A program made the translations under genes and the position numbers. This document shows, piece after piece, positions 61,938 to 64,000 of a stretch of DNA of 64,000 nt. The stretch is taken from the NCBI GenBank assembly GCA_030432695.1, contig JAUILN010000018.1, positions 1 through 64,000 on the forward strand, read 5' to 3'. A model generated the notes under the pieces. That model did not search any database. It was not told the origin of the DNA and worked only from the letters and a program-made list of their open reading frames with translations. Positions within the stretch are counted from its first letter, which is position 1; every line of letters begins with the position of its first letter. This stretch comes from a bacterium. Lineage in GTDB: Bacteria; Planctomycetota; UBA1135; UBA2386.

Positions 61938-63053
61938 TCAGGCGAACCGGACCGCGTGAATCGGCGGCAGATTCGGGCAGGCCGTCGTCCAGTGATCGCC
62001 GCCATCGGCACTCAGCCAGAGGTTGCCGGTCGTCGACCCGAAGGCCAGGCTGCGGCCATCCGCCGACACGTCGAGAGCGTGGCGCAGGACCAGGTCGTAG
62101 GCGTGCCGCTGTGGTAGGCCCGTGCGCAGCTCCTCGAAGCTCCGTCCGCCGTCGCGGGTACGCGTGACCACGAGACTCCCGTTCACCGGCACCCGGCGCT
62201 CGTCCTTGTCGGCGGGGACGAACCAGGCGGTGTCCGGGTCCTCGGGGTGCACCGCGACCGCGAAGCCGAACGTCGACGGCCCGGCCTTCTCGATCTCGGT
62301 CCAGTTCCGCCCGGCGTCGGTGCTCTTGAAGATGCCGTTGTGGTGCTGGCACCAGATCACGTCGGGAGCCGCGGCGCAGCGCGCGAGGCGGTGGGGGTCC
62401 TGGGCCAGCGGATCGAACTGGCGCTCCTCGGGCATGTAGGCGGCTCGCATTCCGCTCTCGTGAGGTTCCCAGCTCGCGCCGTCGTCGGCGGTGTGCCAGA
62501 CGCCGGCGCACGACACGCCCAGCGCGAGGCGCTTCGGATCCCGCGGGTCGATGCTGATCGAGTGCAGCGCGGGCACCTCGGAGCCGCCGCCCATCCACTG
62601 CTGTCGTCGCGGATCGTGCCACAGCGACTCGACGAGCTGCCAGGAGTCGCCGTGGTCGTCGGAGCGGAACAGGCCACCGGGCAGGGTGCCGGCCCACAGG
62701 CGACCGGGTTGATCGGAGCTGCCGGGTTCCAGGGTCCAGATCGAGCGGAGCTTCCACTCGATCGTGCGACCCATGATGTCGCGCTCCGGCTCGGCGTCGG
62801 CCGGCCGCTCGGGGTAGCGGGGGACCTGGATCTCCTCCCAGGGACCGCCCGCCTTCCGCCGGTGGAGCTTCGGCCCGAAGTGGCCATGTTCGAGGGCCGC
62901 GTAGAGGGTCTGGTCGCGCGAGTCCTGGAGGACGGCGCTGACCGGGATCGCCAGATGGTCGACCCCGGTGATCTCCCAGGCGTCGCCGCGGCCGGGTTCG
63001 AGGGTGAACAGTCCCTTGCGGGTCGCGACGTGGAGCTTGCTCGAGGGGGTCAT
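61938..63053 (-). CDS. BNR/YCF48-type beta-propeller protein (exo-alpha-sialidase-like annotation family)
   Basis: A 371-residue cytosolic protein (no signal peptide: MTPSSKLHVATRKGLFTLEP). Asp-box-like blades: RSDDHGDSWQLVESL, HTADDGASWEPHESGMRA, KSTDAGRNWTEIEKAG, TRDGGRSFEEL, SADGGDHWTT. VSCAGVWHTADDGA and WCQHHNGIFKSTDAGRNW are the family's characteristic runs. This family is often annotated as WD40/YVTN/BNR or exo-alpha-sialidase, though the catalytic Asp/Tyr-Glu of real sialidases are not visible. The gene follows the MoaD/ThiS-like gene by 19 bp. Such propellers are frequently found beside ubiquitin-fold sulfur carriers in many bacteria, as I recall. Role unknown. Confidence 0.78.
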   Translation of the reverse strand: MTPSSKLHVATRKGLFTLEPGRGDAWEITGVDHLAIPVSAVLQDSRDQTLYAALEHGHFGPKLHRRKAGGPWEEIQVPRYPERPADAEPERDIMGRTIEWKLRSIWTLEPGSSDQPGRLWAGTLPGGLFRSDDHGDSWQLVESLWHDPRRQQWMGGGSEVPALHSISIDPRDPKRLALGVSCAGVWHTADDGASWEPHESGMRAAYMPEERQFDPLAQDPHRLARCAAAPDVIWCQHHNGIFKSTDAGRNWTEIEKAGPSTFGFAVAVHPEDPDTAWFVPADKDERRVPVNGSLVVTRTRDGGRSFEELRTGLPQRHAYDLVLRHALDVSADGRSLAFGSTTGNLWLSADGGDHWTTACPNLPPIHAVRFA

Positions 63054-63072
63054 GCGGCGGTCGAGGAACGGG

Positions 63073-63354
63073 TCAGCCGCCGGACAGCGCCTGGATCACG
63101 TCGATCCGGCGGCAGCCCGATGGCAGGGGGGCGTCGAGGGCGGGGGTGCCGGGCAGCGAGCGGCCGTCGGCGAACAGCGCGATGTGCGGTCGGAGGTCAC
63201 CCTGTTCGTCGAGGACGTAGCCTCGGAGGGAGGGCGCGGCCCGGAACGCGGCGTCGAGGACGTCGCGGAGTAGCGCGTCGGGCACGGCGTCGACCTGCTG
63301 GGGTGGGCAGGGCACGTGACTCTGCAGGGCCTGGGCGAAGCGGACCTCGGGCAT
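63073..63354 (-). CDS. MoaD/ThiS family ubiquitin-fold protein
   Basis: A 93-residue protein with the beta-grasp fold: MPEVRFAQALQSHVPCPPQQ, VPDALLRDVLDAAFRAAP, GYVLDEQGDLRPHIALFADG and the C-terminal VIQALSGG. The terminal Gly-Gly is the adenylation/thiocarboxylation point in MoaD and ThiS. No MoaE, ThiG or adenylating enzyme is near. It lies 19 bp before the BNR propeller gene and shares its strand, so the two form an operon. It could supply a sulfur carrier to an unidentified acceptor or act as a ubiquitin-like tag. ATG 63354 is the natural start. Confidence 0.82.
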   Translation of the reverse strand: MPEVRFAQALQSHVPCPPQQVDAVPDALLRDVLDAAFRAAPSLRGYVLDEQGDLRPHIALFADGRSLPGTPALDAPLPSGCRRIDVIQALSGG

Positions 63355-63499
63355 CGCGTGCCAGCGTATCGGCGGCGGCCGGGTCGGTCTGCGTGGCGAT
63401 TCGCCCTTCGGAGCCGCTCAGGTCCCGGTCCGGTCTTGACCACCCGGGGTCCGATCCGCAGAATCCTCGCCCCTTTTCCCCGTCGCCGCCGCCCGAACC

Positions 63500-64000
63500 A
63501 TGACCCGCCCTCTTGCCGTAATCGTCCTCGCTGCGGGCCTGGGCACCCGCACCAAGGTGCGGTTTCCCAAGGTCTTGCTGCCGTTGTGCGGCAAGACCCT
63601 GCTCGGCACGGTGCTCGACGAGGTGGCCGGACTCGGGCCGGATTCCGTGGTGGTCGTCCTCCACCACCAGAAGCAAGCGGTCGAGGCGACGCTGGCCGGG
63701 CGCGACGGTCTGACGGTCGTCGACCAGGGCGAGCCGCGCGGCACCGGCCACGCGGTGCAGGTCGCGATGGAGGCTCTGGCCGGCTTCGAGGGCGACGTGA
63801 TGGTCTGCTACGGCGACATGCCGCTGCTGCGGACCGAGACCTTTGCCGCGCTGCGCGAGAGCATCGGCGACAGCGCCGGATCGGTGCTCACCGCGTTCAT
63901 GGACGACCCGACCGGGCTCGGCCGGATCCTCCGAAACGAGGAGGATCGCTTCCTGGGCATCCGCGAGCAGAAGGACTGTTCCGAGGCCGAGGACGCGATC
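63500..64000 (+). CDS. glmU: Bifunctional GlmU N-terminal domain, truncated by the window end
   Basis: The first 167 residues of N-acetylglucosamine-1-phosphate uridylyltransferase. The signature LAAGLGTRTKVRFPKVLLPLCGKTLL holds the nucleotide-binding loop. EPRGTGHAVQVAME and VMVCYGDMPLL (UTP/metal Asp) follow, and DPTGLGRILRNEEDRFLGIREQKD ends the visible part. GlmU joins UTP to GlcNAc-1-P for peptidoglycan, consistent with the cell walls planctomycetes are now known to possess. ATG 63500. Only the uridylyltransferase half is visible; the left-handed helix acetyltransferase half would follow beyond 64000. The gene is divergent from the MoaD-like gene by 145 bp. Confidence 0.93.
   Translation, partial: MTRPLAVIVLAAGLGTRTKVRFPKVLLPLCGKTLLGTVLDEVAGLGPDSVVVVLHHQKQAVEATLAGRDGLTVVDQGEPRGTGHAVQVAMEALAGFEGDVMVCYGDMPLLRTETFAALRESIGDSAGSVLTAFMDDPTGLGRILRNEEDRFLGIREQKDCSEAEDAI

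Overview
The window is 64 kb of very GC-rich, densely coded bacterial DNA, read as a chromosomal segment of a Planctomycetota bacterium (inference). The support is the tpiA-secG-yicC-gmk-coaC order, a CxPxR sulfatase with a signal peptide, many large secreted proteins (beta-propellers, C-type lectin, fasciclin, VPS10-like, lipoproteins), a sigma factor fused to a membrane and extracytoplasmic part, N-methylated pilin-like proteins, and few clear Shine-Dalgarno sequences. I found no rRNA, tRNA, CRISPR array, phage or insertion sequence.

Layout. 1-3 kb: a 5'-truncated FG-GAP protein fragment, an orphan VapB-type antitoxin with a candidate operator, and a secreted beta-propeller gene (minus strand) whose leader carries a cobalamin riboswitch (3209-3056). 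3.2-10.8 kb: a PLP group II decarboxylase, then rightward housekeeping genes: DAHP synthase, tpiA, secG, yicC, gmk, coaC, prmA-like; rsmJ converges on prmA. 11-15.6 kb: an XRE regulator, a glycosyltransferase, a capsule-export-like protein and a lipoprotein propeller. 15.8-17.4 kb: two tandem pilin-like paralogues. 17.4-21 kb: a leftward shikimate operon made of an EPSP synthase-shikimate kinase fusion, aroC and an AlkD-like gene. 21-30.2 kb: a GH31 glycosidase, an AAA ATPase/TOPRIM (DUF4276-like) pair, a CIA30-fasciclin protein, and a sigma/anti-sigma-like pair preceded by a perfect terminator hairpin. 30.4-39.7 kb: ppdK, pgi and a short gnd (central carbon metabolism) interleaved with secreted propeller and lectin genes. 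39.7-49.2 kb: a lipoprotein/beta-barrel pair, a sulfatase, an AGE-family sugar epimerase (the last two separated by a nested 115-bp inverted-repeat element), the sigma-factor fusion and a secreted protein. 49.4-57.5 kb: a VPS10-like protein, a GH114-like lipoprotein, a broken DUF1254/DUF1214 gene and a TPR/DUF2911-like protein. 57.8-64 kb: a type II NADH dehydrogenase, a three-gene overlapping two-component cassette, a MoaD/ThiS-like plus BNR-propeller pair, and the 5' end of glmU.

The most notable points are the riboswitch controlling a secreted propeller of unknown function, a C-terminal module shared by five otherwise unrelated secreted proteins, the aroA-aroK fusion, the ubiquitin-fold/propeller pair, the AAA-TOPRIM pair, and the palindromic elements at 43961-44075 and 49378-49418. 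All family assignments come from reading motifs; no database search was run.
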